Source: Paraphysomonas bandaiensis (lineage: Eukaryota; Chrysophyceae). From it: DNA of 64,000 bases. Positions 11,230 through 22,764 of this stretch are shown in pieces. Each line of letters starts with the position of its first letter. Positions within the stretch are counted from its first letter, which is position 1. A program made the position numbers and the translations under genes. The DNA lies in the NCBI GenBank assembly GCA_965644295.1, contig CBFFRP010000149.1, positions 186,001 through 250,000 of the forward strand, in the 5' to 3' direction. The notes beneath the pieces are model-generated. The model did no database searches and was not told the origin of the DNA. It saw only the letters and a list, made by a program, of their open reading frames with translations.

Positions 11230-12946
11230 ATGGGGAATTCCAGTAGTCGTCGTTCAAAGGGACCGGAAACAACCGACCCAACGACACCCACCGGGTACAT
11301 ATATATATATATGTATATATAATCTGATATGTATATATATAGACTGTATGAGTCTTGTGCATGGGATCAAAGGATTGTTACACGTATGATAGCAGAGAAA
11401 AAGATTGCTCCTAGATATAAAGGCTCAGGAGTGGAGTCACCGGACACAGAGGAGTGTCCTATATGTTTCTTGGTAATAAGATAGTGATATATATCTCATT
11501 AGCTCATATAATATGTATATATATAGAATTATAAAGCTGTGAATAGCGCCTCATGTTGTAGGAATTATATATGTACAGGTTTGTGATCGAGATGTTTGTT
11601 GATGGTTTGTAATGGTACTGTTAGAATGCTACCTTCAGGTTAAAGTACCAAGAGGCATATCAACGTGTCCATTCTGCAGTAGTTCTTCATTTGGTGTGAC
11701 ATATACCCCTAAAGCCTCCACTTCAACACCTGGTCCTGGAACCAAATCTTCATCTAGCACACCTCAGCGACCAGCAGCTCAACCAAGCGCATCATCTACC
11801 CCTGTCAGCATACCACATGCATCTTCCCCTCCTATAACCCCTGCTCCTCCTTCATCTCCCGCCTCCAGCCCCCCCGTTATGTCTGCAGAGTCTCGACGTC
11901 TACTGGAGGAGGAAATGCGCAATCAACGGTGGGACAGGATATCTAGTGACTCTTACGTCACTCCTCGTTCAGACCGAACTGCATGGTCTGGAGGAAGACG
12001 TAGTGCATCTGGAAGGAGTCGCAATGGTGAAGAGAGCCGGAATAGTAGTGGTCGTTATGGTTCTCGCGGCCGTGGGCGGGCGGGGCAGCATACTTTAGAG
12101 AGTGTGCGATGGCCCGATGGAGTCACCGATGGTGGTAGCAATCTCCTGGATCTCGGTCAGATTGAAGAAATGATGCTTATGGAGGTAAGCGACGTACAAC
12201 ATTATGCGTTTATTAGCTCTTCTGTATATCTTGTTTGTGAATATTGACATGCTACGCTTCAGGCTATTCGATTATCTATGAGTGAGACCGAACGCTCTCC
12301 AACTCAGGAAGATAGCAAGATGTCATCGACTGATGATGTAGGCCTGGCGGATGGAGATATTGACCTCGAACTTGCTGATGAAGAAACACTACTACAGTAT
12401 GCACTTAGTCTATCCACAGCTGAGCAGGGCCCAGGGAATTCTACTACTAGTGAAGTGGACCTATCTGGCAGTACTGGCATTGACACTGAGGGCACACTCA
12501 CTACTCAGAGCGTCGCACGCCTTGACCTCGATGTCTCAGTAGACCAGGCATCGCTGGTAATGCACGCGGCGGATTCAGTAGAGGAGGACTCAAAGGGCAT
12601 ACCCCTCTCCACCTCCGCTCAGCGGCTCATGAGCATGATTGATGAAGCTCTTAGCACACCTCCAGGGAGTGCCGGAAAGCCCCCCGCAGCCTCTTCTGCG
12701 TCATCTGTCGATGAGGACTCTTCTAGCAATCTAAAATCACCAGAACAACATAATGAAGGCGATAGCTACAAGGAAACGGCCGTCGATGAGGAAAATGACT
12801 CCTCTACTTTTCAGCTGAAACCATCTGCGGATGCTACATATTCCTCCAGTACGAATGGAAGTGGGCCGCACAGCGACACTGATGGGAACCAGCATACTGG
12901 AGCTATAGTGAATACTCTGGACATGGATGACAACACCCATTCTTAG
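11230..12946 (+). CDS. SIP5-like RING-type protein with two UIM-like motifs
   Basis: Exons 11230-11294, 11343-11472, 11527-11578, 11625-12184 and 12263-12946 give 496 aa. The start is MGNSSSRRSKG, a good N-myristoylation signal. Then come LYESCAWDQRIVTRMIAEKK and a C4-type RING-like finger: ECPICFLNY...ASCCRNYICTECYLQV...CPFCSSSS. This arrangement is typical of the yeast Sip5 / plant DA2-like family. A long Ser/Pro/Thr-rich, probably disordered tail follows. EEMMLMEAIRLSMS and DEETLLQYALSLS look like ubiquitin-interacting motifs. The likely role is a membrane-associated ubiquitin ligase or adaptor; catalysis is inferred, not shown. The 3' end converges on the TatD-like gene. I chose the start because it gives the MGN myristoylation context and an intact frame across the first intron. 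Confidence 0.85.
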
Positions 12947-13638
12947 CGTTCAACTACAGACAGTTAACTTGTTGCATACTATGAATGCCCGTTGTAAGGC
13001 TTGCCGCAATCCGTTATTCCACTGCCGATCTATAATATCGGTGTTGTCTTGCTACTTTTCTATGCTTTCTTCTTTTTCTTCATATCAAAGTTTGACAAGA
13101 CAGGCAAACCTCTGTTCTATACCTCTATGATTCTGCACCACTCTTCGTTGGTTGTGTACAGGGCGAGTCATGCTCACTTTAATAATTATTTGTTTACCAT
13201 ATTGAAGAATTATGTGTTCCCTCCACCGCTTTACAGCCGTTAAGCAGTATGCTACCTGAATTTATATAGTGTTAATGTTTCAATGGAAGAACACGAGTAC
13301 AAGAGTATAACTTCTATTATTTTTTCACCGATATCAAGTTGGAAAGCTCTTGACACACTCGTTACGCCTTACGCAGGGAAGGTTGTATTAGAACCATCAA
13401 CAGTACATATGCAATGTCTGAGAGACAACCTGTGTTGTGTGTATCATCTAATTGTAGGCTGCATACTACGTCGTACGTGGATAACATAATACTAGCATGC
13501 TCTGATATTAAAGTGTTGTAGTCGACTTGACATGCCAGAAATGTGTGAAACTGAATATATCTTAAATGTTGGAATCACTCTATAGAAGTGTTGTGAAATT
13601 ATTAGATAAGTACACACACAAGTCCAGCAGCACTGTAT
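12947..13638. other. convergent intergenic stretch, no gene recognised
   Basis: This lies between the convergent 3' ends of the RING and TatD-like genes. The open frame 13283-13489 has coding-like composition over about 35 codons but no recognised family. Confidence 0.4.
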
Positions 13639-15059
13639 TTATTTTTCGCGAGTTTGATAAATAACATTCATGGCATTGCGGTAACATGCCTCTACCACAG
13701 TATCTAGATCAATGCATTTTATTTCGGAAATTGCTTGAGCAATGATTAATATATGTCCAGGATGAGAGAAAGTCGCTTTCAGTGGATTGCAACTATCACC
13801 AGTGCTCAGCATGGGTGGGAAATAAGGGCTGTTCGATTCCAGGACTATTTTACAAAGAGGTATATCAAAGACATACTCACGCAAGTACTTTTGCTTTGCG
13901 TGTGTTATGCGACAATCTATAGAAAAGTAACACTGAGGAAACATATCCATTATACTAACAACAGTGTCCCACTCTAAACCACAGGGAGAGAGTTGTACAA
14001 CCAGTGGACACCACAAATCCCCAACGCATGCAGAGGAAGTGGTTAAATTTCTCAACAAACCAAGAATATCTGAATCTATAGTTAAAGGTGGAGTTTCGAC
14101 ATCGTTTTCAGACTTCTCTGCAGATAAATAAATGAACTTCGCCGGGCCACAATCATGCACGCATAAACAAGGCACTGTTTCCACTTCATCATCAGGAATG
14201 AGTGCTGTCATCTCTACATCAGGTTCCTTAGATAATATGCTCCTTCTTGTGCATGCCTCGTTGCACATCATAGCAGCCTCAAGTTGCAACCTTAAGCATG
14301 TCAGCTGGCTTTCACGAGAACTATTGGCAAGTACATGAGAAGTGTAGTTTAGCCCCATGGGACCCATGCCCACAACACTAGAGCGAGCATAATAATCCAC
14401 TATAACATCCCGTAGAGGCCTTAAATCATCATCATGTATACCAGTAAGCAATTTGTGATGATTTATCCATGCAGAAGTATGAATAGGAGGTATACCCACA
14501 GAGTATCCTATACTCTTATCCATAGACTGTATACTATCCGTTAACTTGAAGGTATAGTGATGCACATCAAGAGGACAACGTATCAATACACCATCCAATA
14601 GTTCATAAGGAAAATCATTTCCAAACTTCTCATTGGATACAAATTCATCACTTCCTTGGAAGTCATTGATATCACCTTCATAGTTCATATCTATGATATG
14701 ATGACTTGTTACTGGATATGATACACGTAATAAAGACTGATGATCTTTCTTTTTTTTTGTAGGCTTTTTTTGTCCTCTATAAAATACATATATATGAATA
14801 TATCTTAATATACATACATATATATGTATATATACCTTTCACGTTGTTTAGATTTCGGCCGTACGGGATCTACCGGATCATGAGATTGATTGTCAATTAT
14901 ATTACTATTAATATCATTATATGGACAATCTTTACGTAAATGTCCCCCTTTTCCACATAAAAAACATTTCATTTTTTTAATTTTTGATGTATTGGGACAT
15001 TTTCCACTTAAATGACCTTCTTGACCACATTTATGACAATTACGATCTTTATGACCCAT
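13639..15059 (-). CDS. zinc-knuckle protein fused to a degenerate TatD-like domain
   Basis: Two exons on the minus strand, 15059-14836 and 14776-13639, give 453 aa. The N-terminus has two CCHC zinc knuckles, CHKCGQEGHLSGKC and CFLCGKGGHLRKDC, then a Lys-rich linker and a TatD-like TIM barrel. The barrel is recognisable from IIDMNYEG at its start, TGIHDDDL, VVGMGPMGLNY (family GEIGLDYH), LCVHDCG, CYFSIDCRIT, and the end KIVLESNSPYFPP (family LLETDSPYLAP) with the helix GHILIIAQAISEIK. TatD proteins are metal-dependent 3' DNases or RNases. Here the first HxH, the metal Glu, one His (LHxFSG read as VQLSPCG) and the final Asp are all replaced. Catalysis by the usual mechanism is therefore unlikely. 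The zinc knuckles suggest RNA or DNA binding. The gene is divergent from the PAQR gene. The second exon alone would start at an internal Met, but the knuckle exon splices in frame, so the longer model is preferred. Confidence 0.8.
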
Positions 15060-15739
15060 AAATTGGCTTATTTAGGTATTAATATGCACTATAAGGGATT
15101 AAAGTTAGGTGTTTTTAGTATCACGTAGTTTGGATTTATATATACGGGTGATGTATGTGTATTGTGTTGATCTTAAGCTACGTTAATATCTATATGTACA
15201 GCTTCATAGAGGCAGAAGTAAGAAGGAAGCACACTTGCTTGTTCTCACTCACTCACACTTCACACATACATCAGTAGCAGCAGTATACAGAGTATATGTA
15301 CAATACCATGTACTGCTCTATTCATGGTGTCGTAGTACGATAATACAATACAACAGTACCTTTACGTTACGACCACTCATACAAACATATCTCCTCATAT
15401 CGGCATCCTTCGTATATTTTTGTTCTTATATGCCTCTATTATTGAGACAACAATTGTCTGTATTACAGCCGTAGTTGTATATCAGTAATATAGACGATAT
15501 TTGCCTCAATTAATTTCCGAAAATATACGCCTATATATACATACTGCTCTATGCATGCTAATTACGGTTATAAGGGTTTCCATACAAGTCAACAACAGTA
15601 ACTCCTGTCATTATCTTAAATCCTCTTACAGTAGGAAACTACGAGTATTGTAATACTCAACCTATCGATATGATGACATAATACATATATACTTTACGTA
15701 CAAGAACACGAAACATTATACATATACATATATATAGTT
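15060..15739. promoter_or_regulatory. divergent intergenic region TatD-like / PAQR, holding a MITE
   Basis: This 680-base gap between divergent start codons holds MITE copy 2 (15398-15530). It is otherwise AT-rich with no named element. Confidence 0.4.
15398..15530 (+). mobile_element. MITE family A, copy 2
   Basis: Same family as 2797-2936. Starts TATCGGCATCCTTCGTATA and ends TTAATTTCCGAAAATA. Confidence 0.85.
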
Positions 15740-16587
15740 ATGTCATCGAATTCAAAACAGCAGAGACAATGGGAAATTGTGGATATAAGTTTAAAAAAAA
15801 CACAATTACGTGAAGAAGATGTTTTATACTGTGAAGGAAGTATGAAGCCTTATTGGCGTGGAAAAATTCATTTATTTGCATTCTTACTGTTTCCGTTTGC
15901 ATTTGCTATACTTATAAACGAGGCGGAATCACTAACTGAGAGAATTGGTCTCCTTGTATTCACTCTTGGTCACATGTTATCTTATGGGATTAGTTACGTA
16001 TTTCATTGTTTTGAATGGAGTGCACGGATTGAGGTAATTTAGTCTCTTTCACAATATGTATTTTGATTTACTTTCAGATATTCCTCCAAAAATGTGATCA
16101 TGCTGCTATATTTATTGCGACCGCCTCATCAATTACACAGTACATTCTTTTTGGGGTCAAAACGAACGTGCATCTAATGCTCGCAGCGGCATGGGTGCTG
16201 TGCATAATGGGAACCACTCTTGTATATCTACGGAAAAAGGAAACATATCATCATGCGGTGTCTGCCATGGTTATATTTTGGGCAATTCCCGACATGCTGC
16301 AGGTGATGACAACATACCAGTTCCAATTATTCCTCGCAACTTGGGCCCAGATTGGGATAGGAATGGTCGTTTATGGTTCTCGCTGGCCTAAACTATGGCC
16401 GGAGTACTTCGGATACCACGGTAAGAATCTATGCAAAGTATTTGAAAAGCAACTGATCATAACTCTAGAGGTTATGCACGTACTGACGACGTCAGCTGCA
16501 ATCACGTCAATAATTCTCCAGCACAGTCTGCTGAGCACTTTCGACAATTCTTTTTGCATATTCAGTGGCAATAAAAATGATGTGTAG
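15740..16587 (+). CDS. PAQR / hemolysin III family membrane protein
   Basis: Exons 15740-16033, 16078-16420 and 16469-16587 give 251 aa. About seven hydrophobic segments start near residue 50. The family metal-site pattern is present: SYGISYVFHCF in one helix, LQKCDHAAIFIA in the next, and the C-terminal GYHEVMHVL with two His. The cytosolic N-terminus is charged. PAQR proteins are seven-helix metal-containing membrane proteins, thought to be ceramidase-like hydrolases or receptors; substrate here is unknown. The length fits the short hemolysin III branch rather than adiponectin receptors. The gene is convergent with the Fic gene downstream. Confidence 0.88.
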
Positions 16588-17573
16588 TGTGGAGCAGCTT
16601 GAATGAGTTGCGTTTAACTTTTGTACAGTGACTTGTGTGCGAATATAGCACAGCTGTTATTATTATATTACATTTTTTTGCTTCCTGGCTTACGGTCTCA
16701 TGATATTGCTGCAAAGTGATGTGCAACATATATATTTTGGCTTTTTATCTCAAGCGTTTACGAGATATTAGCTTCCAATTGAGCTGTATGAGATGTATGG
16801 TTGTAATAACATATACAAAAATCAACTGGTAATTAGCATACAATTGGATTAACTCCTGTTGAGCGCAGCTAGACTTATTATCTCAGTGCTGCGCAAAAGT
16901 ATGCATTCTTTGACACTTCACATTATTATGATGTTTTTTCTGAAAGCTAATTGAAAGATGCATTAACTAATATTTAATCTGGTAACTTTAGGACCAGTGA
17001 ATTCGTTATGATTAAATAACAATAGTATTGCAATATAATATATTTTTCCTAGCCCTGATTAATAGTGTACAGTGTACAACAGGTGAAATCTACCCATAGA
17101 TGCAACGGGTGTATATAGTATATAGTTACAAAGGAAGTAAATTCAGTTACTGATGTGTGGCTATAAAAGATATAGGAGTGGCTGGTGAACAGATGTTGCC
17201 GAGAACAGATGTTCACATGAATATGTTACGCAGTGTCCAGATTAATTAAGTAAGTACATTGTGCTCAACAAAGTAAGGTTAAGCTTTACGTGTAGAGCAC
17301 AGTTAACTTCAGTGAATTGTCCAATTCTAACATTAAACATAATTATCAGATGTTGAATTTCCATGCTACCCCAAAGTGTACAGAGGTTAGCAATTGTTAC
17401 TGCTATTATTGTGTGTGTGAGAAAGGGTTAATAATATTAATTGGATATATTACAGTTGTAAAGTAGATCAATATCACTAAGTTCAATTTCATGAGTAAAT
17501 ATTGCTCCCAGTGAACATTTACAGAAGCTGCAGATCGATTCTCAAGCATTATAGAACTAGTTAATTAAGAACG
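16588..17573. other. convergent intergenic stretch, no gene seen
   Basis: About 1 kb of AT-rich sequence between the convergent PAQR and Fic genes. No open frame, repeat or structured element was recognised. Confidence 0.6.
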
Positions 17574-18722
17574 CTAGGGCAATGTATCTTCATCAGAGGA
17601 ACCTGATGAGAATTGATCACCTCTTCGAGTTCGTGTTTTTCCTTCACCACAACTTGTCCCGAGTTCGCCTGCAGTAGGAAGATTGGATATCTCCTGAATA
17701 GCCCCCAATATGGATTCCCGCAGAAAATTAGCCAAGGGAAGTAAATTTTTATCTCTGTCAGCAACATGGAGGCAATCAAAATAATTAGCTTTGTTGGCTT
17801 GGTTGACAGTGACGGGTGGTAACCCTAGTTTACACAAGGGCAAAGATGATATGATACGTGCAACTCGTCCATTGCCATCTGCAAAAGGATGAATGCGCAA
17901 GAATGCCCACTGCAACCAGGCGACTTTGATAAACACACCAATCCCATCGCTATCCAGCACACGTCGAGCAAGGTTACAGTATCTGAGCATTTCCGGGCCA
18001 ATTTCAGAATGGTGGCAGAATTGTGTCACCTCTGTGTCGGTCTTGTGTTTGGCGACACAAGCCACCCGTCGATATTGACCAGTGGGTATCAACATGAACA
18101 TTGTGTACACGTCACCCCTGTGGTCTTCACACTGTTCTTCCACAAAGTTATCGTCTTGGAGCAGGGTGGAGTGAATTCTTTTGATAAATTCCTCAGTAAA
18201 CGTATTGTAATCATCCAGGCACTGTGAGAGCAACACCAAACCATCCTGAGTGTTTTTTAGAATTCGAATGATTGTTTTCTTTTTCTTCTGTTTGCTGAGT
18301 ACTGATATTCCATCGATGGAATTGACATAAAATCCTCGACGAATAAGACGTGGCCATGATTGTCCCTCCAAAGAAAACACGTCTTCCAATATATTGGACG
18401 ACACGCATGCATAGCGCTGGAATTGGAGTAATACATCCACCTCCCTTTCCTTCATTCCATCCCACTCACTTTGAAGAATTTGAAAAGATGAGATTTCTTC
18501 TGATATTACAGGGTATTCAAAAGGGGTTGAGAAGCACTGAAGAGGGCCTGCGCCAGATTGACAGTGAAACTCATCATCATCAATGGTGTCACGTTCCACC
18601 AACTTTGACACAACGCCAATTAGATGGCTCAGAGCATCATTGTCTGATAAAATGTTGTTGAGCTCGCGCAGTACATCCAGACAGCCACGAAGATCCAATA
18701 GTAAAAAATGAAGTTGAATCAC
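17574..18722 (-). CDS. Fic domain protein
   Basis: A single exon on the minus strand, 382 aa. The Fic motif HPFADGNGRVARI (residues 278-290) is complete, with the catalytic His and the P-loop-like GNGR. The flap region GQYRRVACV lies about 60 residues upstream, as in the family. Fic proteins mostly transfer AMP to Ser, Thr or Tyr of target proteins. An N-terminal candidate for the inhibitory helix is SSNILED (residues 108-114): it has the Ser and Glu of [S/T]xxxE[G/N] but Asp in place of Gly/Asn. There is no signal peptide or obvious transmembrane helix, so it is probably cytosolic, unlike the ER-resident animal FICD. The residues 145-149 are a Lys run. Transfer from bacteria is possible but the base composition is not unusual for the window. 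Confidence 0.9.
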   Translation of the reverse strand: MIQLHFLLLDLRGCLDVLRELNNILSDNDALSHLIGVVSKLVERDTIDDDEFHCQSGAGPLQCFSTPFEYPVISEEISSFQILQSEWDGMKEREVDVLLQFQRYACVSSNILEDVFSLEGQSWPRLIRRGFYVNSIDGISVLSKQKKKKTIIRILKNTQDGLVLLSQCLDDYNTFTEEFIKRIHSTLLQDDNFVEEQCEDHRGDVYTMFMLIPTGQYRRVACVAKHKTDTEVTQFCHHSEIGPEMLRYCNLARRVLDSDGIGVFIKVAWLQWAFLRIHPFADGNGRVARIISSLPLCKLGLPPVTVNQANKANYFDCLHVADRDKNLLPLANFLRESILGAIQEISNLPTAGELGTSCGEGKTRTRRGDQFSSGSSDEDTLP

Positions 18723-18820
18723 TCATCTCATAGCTCTCACTCCCAACTATTCATCTCCCCATGAATTCCTATCGATGTGTTGATGCATAATTCCCATAAT
18801 TATGCATGTGTTGAGCTCGT

Positions 18821-18966
18821 ATCGGCAGTCAGGATCTTATTTTCGAAAATAAATTGAATCAAAAATTCTCTATTTAACTGAAGTACAACTACGGCTGGAA
18901 TACAGATAATTGTTGTATCAATATAGGAGGCATTTTTGAACAAAAATATACAAAGGATGCAGATAC
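18821..18966 (-). mobile_element. MITE family A, copy 3
   Basis: Inverted copy: starts ATCGGCAGTCAGGATCTTA, contains CAACTACGGCTGGAATACAG and ends AAAGGATGCAGATACG. Copy 4 lies 53 bases away in the opposite orientation. Confidence 0.85.
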
Positions 18967-19019
18967 GTTCCTGCCTCCGATGACATACAGCAGTACCATG
19001 CAATGGAGATACATACACG

Positions 19020-19156
19020 TATCGGCATTCTTTGTATATTTTTGTTCAAAGATGCCTAAATATTGAGACAACAATTATCTGTATTAAAACCGTAGTTGCA
19101 TTGCAGTAATATCGAGGATTATGACTTCAATATATTTCCGAAAAATTTAGATGCTA
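19020..19156 (+). mobile_element. MITE family A, copy 4
   Basis: Starts TATCGGCATTCTTTGTATA and ends TATTTCCGAAAAATTTAGATGCT. With copy 3 it forms an inverted pair that could fold into a long hairpin. Confidence 0.85.
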
Positions 19157-20230
19157 CAGTATGTATCTATCTATATATAAACGTATCCAGCATGCATATC
19201 CAGTACAGTATGTATAAGTATGGTAAGAGTTTCCACAACTGTACTAGATTTCAATCTGAGGCTCTTGTAGAGAATTATAATTACGGCTAAAACTCTATGA
19301 TTGTTGTTGAACAGAAGACTGAACACTCTCAGTACACGTATGGCATACTGTGACCCTATACATGTAAACATCACATTACTAATCAGAAATTTTCTCACTA
19401 ATCATTGCTCGGCTCAGTGAGACTGAGAAGGACTCTCCTCTGATAGAATTATAGTCGACTTAAGGGGGTGATTATGAATGATCGCGTTCCTTACATGGAA
19501 CCGATAGCTCAGGCTAATTCTGGGAAGCGGATGGATGAAATCTTGAGGCTCTTCAGGAAGCGGTTATTCTATGAAACTATGAGAGCTAAGCAGAATGCCG
19601 TAGACTAGTTGAGCACAATGGGGTGGAGGCTTACGATGAGCACAATGAACATGACTTGGATGCGGCTGTATGTGAGCACAATGAGGTGGAAGCGGGCGAC
19701 AGTATGCACAAAGAGGATAGAACATTTGACCACACAAGAATAGTTTACTTGAAAAGATTGCGATGTCGAATGATTGTTATCCGCCCCTGTACTTACCATT
19801 TCTGGTTTTTGGACCACCTGCTTTCCCGGAAGATTGTGCAATATCAGAGTCGATTAGAGCTGAGGCCAAAAATAGGACCAGAAATGCGGTTTTGGAGGCT
19901 CTCGATTAAGACAGACAGGCTTTATGATTGTCACTGAGAACCACAGCAAGATGGATGAATACTTTGCTGCAGTGGAAAATCGGAAATATCGTAAAGTAGA
20001 ATTGAAGACCGAATACAACTTGCTTTGGACATGGGGAAACTGAAGATGTGATACTGCAGTTACGACTCCAACTGAAGGCATTCATGAATTCAAATCTTAT
20101 TCCTGTTGTACCACAGCTAACTTACGTGTCTATAGAAGCACCTGCTAAGCGCAAACGGACTAATGAACAATTGTCATCACCTTTGTAAAGGAGGTTTGCT
20201 GTTGTTGTGTAGTAATAATTCATTGTTTCT
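19157..20230. pseudogene. unidentified degenerate coding remnant
   Basis: From about 19470 to 20190 the base composition rises and several open stretches appear in changing frames. Examples are a plus-strand stretch from ATG at 19474 (about 40 codons, ending TAG), a frame rich in EHNE repeats at 19620-19740, and SKMDEYFAAVENRKYRKVEL near 19950. Stops and frame changes break it. It may be a decayed transposon gene; the family is not recognised. 19157-19440 shows nothing. Confidence 0.35.
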
Positions 20231-20590
20231 GCATTATTATTATTATTATTACGTATTTCTACTGCAACCAACCTTCTTCTTTTTTCTGCAATGCTGCTTT
20301 AAAGTGCTTAAAGCATAGAACTCTTCTTGCTGTTCACATACAACATCAACAATTGCTTTATTTAGCTCTTTCTCTTTACTCAACAATAGAAGGGTGAGTT
20401 GTGGACCTCTGAATTCACACCAATCACTGTTTGGACTTTCTTCGTTACAATAAATGTTGTTCCATCGTTTGTGCCCCATTCCGAGGGCGTGGCCATAGTG
20501 TAGGCTGGATGGTGCCCCACCTAAAACACCGAGTTAAAGCACTGATTCTACTACCCACCCACCCGTGTACCAACTTATATGATGGTCATC
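20231..20590. other. short ATT tract and unassigned sequence
   Basis: A small (ATT)n tract lies near 20234-20250. A minus-strand open frame at 20249-20479 encodes a 76-aa basic/acidic peptide starting MGHKRWNNIYC. It has no recognised family and I do not call it a gene. Confidence 0.35.
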
Positions 20591-20597
20591 CACATAG

Positions 20598-20887
20598 ATC
20601 ACGCGCAGATTCTGTTGTCCCCCCACCTGTGTTAATGTTTGCTGAGATTACGCGGGATTTCTCATAACTATGCATAACTATACATGTAATTCGCGCAGAT
20701 TCTAGTACGACCATGTGTACCTTCCCATTATTACCTAACAAAAATTACGCGGGGATTCTTGTGACTATGCATGACTCAGTATAGGTCTAGTGTGACATTG
20801 GCCGCCCTAGAATGCGCGGGGTTTCTCGTAATCTCATATAGCTAGAGCTTTCTTGATGCCAACACACGAATAATACGCTGAGATTTT
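20598..20887. repeat. six degenerate GCG-centred tandem repeats
   Basis: A core close to ATTACGCGxxGATTCT recurs at about 20598, 20645, 20688, 20742, 20810 and 20872. Spacing is 43 to 68 bases. Some units are followed by related sequence such as ACTATGCATAACT or ACTATGCATGACT. The function is unknown. Confidence 0.55.
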
Positions 20888-21347
20888 TATTAATAATCTA
20901 TACGTTACTTAGCTTAGTCAACACTAGCACTTCACTAGGGTACGCTCTCAGAATGGGGCAGAAAGCATCATGGTAGGAAGCCGGATAAAAAGCTTCTTAC
21001 AGTAGAGAATATACGGCGTGGAGAACCAGCAGATTTCTCTGATGAAGATGAAGCTAATATGATCGAGGATGTTATGTTGTCATGCCAAATATATGAAACA
21101 AATATCTGTAGTGTGAATGATGACATCCATTACACTTATACTGGCACCTGTTGTTCATCATCAATGTTCTTGATGAATGATGTAACCATGCTTGATAATC
21201 ATATGAGTACATCAAAGGTAATTAACGGTTCTAAAAAGGATCAGAGATTCGGATCACGAGTGTGGGTTCCCGTGTGGAGCATGGAGGGACATTGAAATAT
21301 CAGAGCAGATAAATCGATGCCTGTGCTCTGGACGTAAACTAAATGAA

Positions 21348-22150
21348 ATGGGTTATCGATTTACGGTATGGTATGGAATACTAATATATAACAGTACAAC
21401 TGGTGAGCTGGTGCTGGAGGTACCCATAAAGAATGGAATGACTGCAGTGCCAACTCAGCAGCTCTTGGAGCTGCCAGATGTGTCGACACCGAGTGATTGT
21501 GAAGTGAATCTAAGCGATAGGACTGGTGAGGATGAGCTCGAATTGCTACATCGGAGAGCGGGTCACTTCAACACACACAAAAGTGGAAGCACACAAAAGA
21601 GGATGCTCATCATGGACACGGGGTTGAAACGAAAACACCTCTCGGCTAGAGTACATAAAAATCAATGTCTGTGTGATGTGTGTGCCAGGTCTAAAATAAC
21701 CCGAGTCAGCTTCCGAACGAAGGACGAGAATTCCATTAGACCAAATTTTTCAGCAGATATAGCTGTGTGTACTTAAATTGTCCTGCTCGAGGAGGAGAGA
21801 GGTATGTGTTGAAAATAACGCATCATGCAAGCAAAATGTTCTGAGCGACGGGTCTAGTCAACAGAACTGGTGAAGCGGTATTAGAAGTCTTCAAAGAGCT
21901 GTTTAAAGGTGATGTTAAAAGGTACAAGCTCAAGATGGATCATTACCACATGCAGATGGTGCAGGAGAGTTGATCAGTGAAGAGCTGCGTCAGTATCTTA
22001 GGTCACATGGAGCTCAACAGACTCTCCGGAGATGAATGCCATAGAGGAAAGGAAGTTCAGAACTGCTGGAGAGATGACCCTTGCAATGTTAATCCAATCT
22101 GGACTGCCACCGCAATTTTGGCTGGATGCTCAGCAGGCAGGGTGCACCGA
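21348..22150 (+). pseudogene. copia pre-integrase and integrase remnant
   Basis: An open frame from 21348 to 21776 holds the pre-integrase Zn region with HRRAGH and CDVCARSK. The integrase core follows but is broken by stops. Its last readable part (around 22030-22145) ends ERKFRTAGEMTLAML and PPQFWLDAQQAG, typical of copia integrase. Confidence 0.85.
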
Positions 22151-22764
22151 GAGATAGTGTATGACGTGTATTGGTTGTGTGATGGGTATGTTGTATATGG
22201 TTATGCTACACTTATCTTCTCTCGTTGAGCCGAGTTCGTGCAAGAGGCTCATGTTGTACTGAGAGACAATAGTAGTGTATCACGTGTATTGTTTGTGTGA
22301 TGGCAATGGGGTGAACTACAGTTCAATTGAGTGAGAAAGTGATAAATATTCATGGACTTAGTGTGTATTGTTCATACAGTGAAAGGAAAGTTATATGATG
22401 TAATGTATTCATGATCGTACGTAAGTTGTATATTTAAATCACAAGTGGCTAGAAACAATGTAGCTACGAGTAGGGCAATGACTGCTGGCATCATGATGAT
22501 CAATGGGTTGACAGTGGTAGTATGAGGGCAGATAACGTGGTTGCTGGTAAGCAAAAAAGCGCTTCTGTTACATATCCTCTATGAGACTTAAAATTATAAT
22601 AAGATTAATATTTTTTGTTGTCTCTAACCCCTAATTAATACCACAAATAGAATAGTTTCTTTAACATTTATTTCTACTTAAATACTGTAAAAAATACTCC
22701 TAAATTTCCCAAAATATCGTAAAATTCCCACGTTTGCATAATGTTTACTTAACGTATCATAGCG

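Noticed and set aside
17574-18722. Fic gene as recent bacterial transfer
   Set aside because: Intronless, but composition and setting match the neighbours; not enough to claim transfer without a phylogeny.
18821-19156. Inverted MITE pair as one element with long terminal repeats
   Set aside because: Each half matches complete single copies elsewhere, so it is two insertions.
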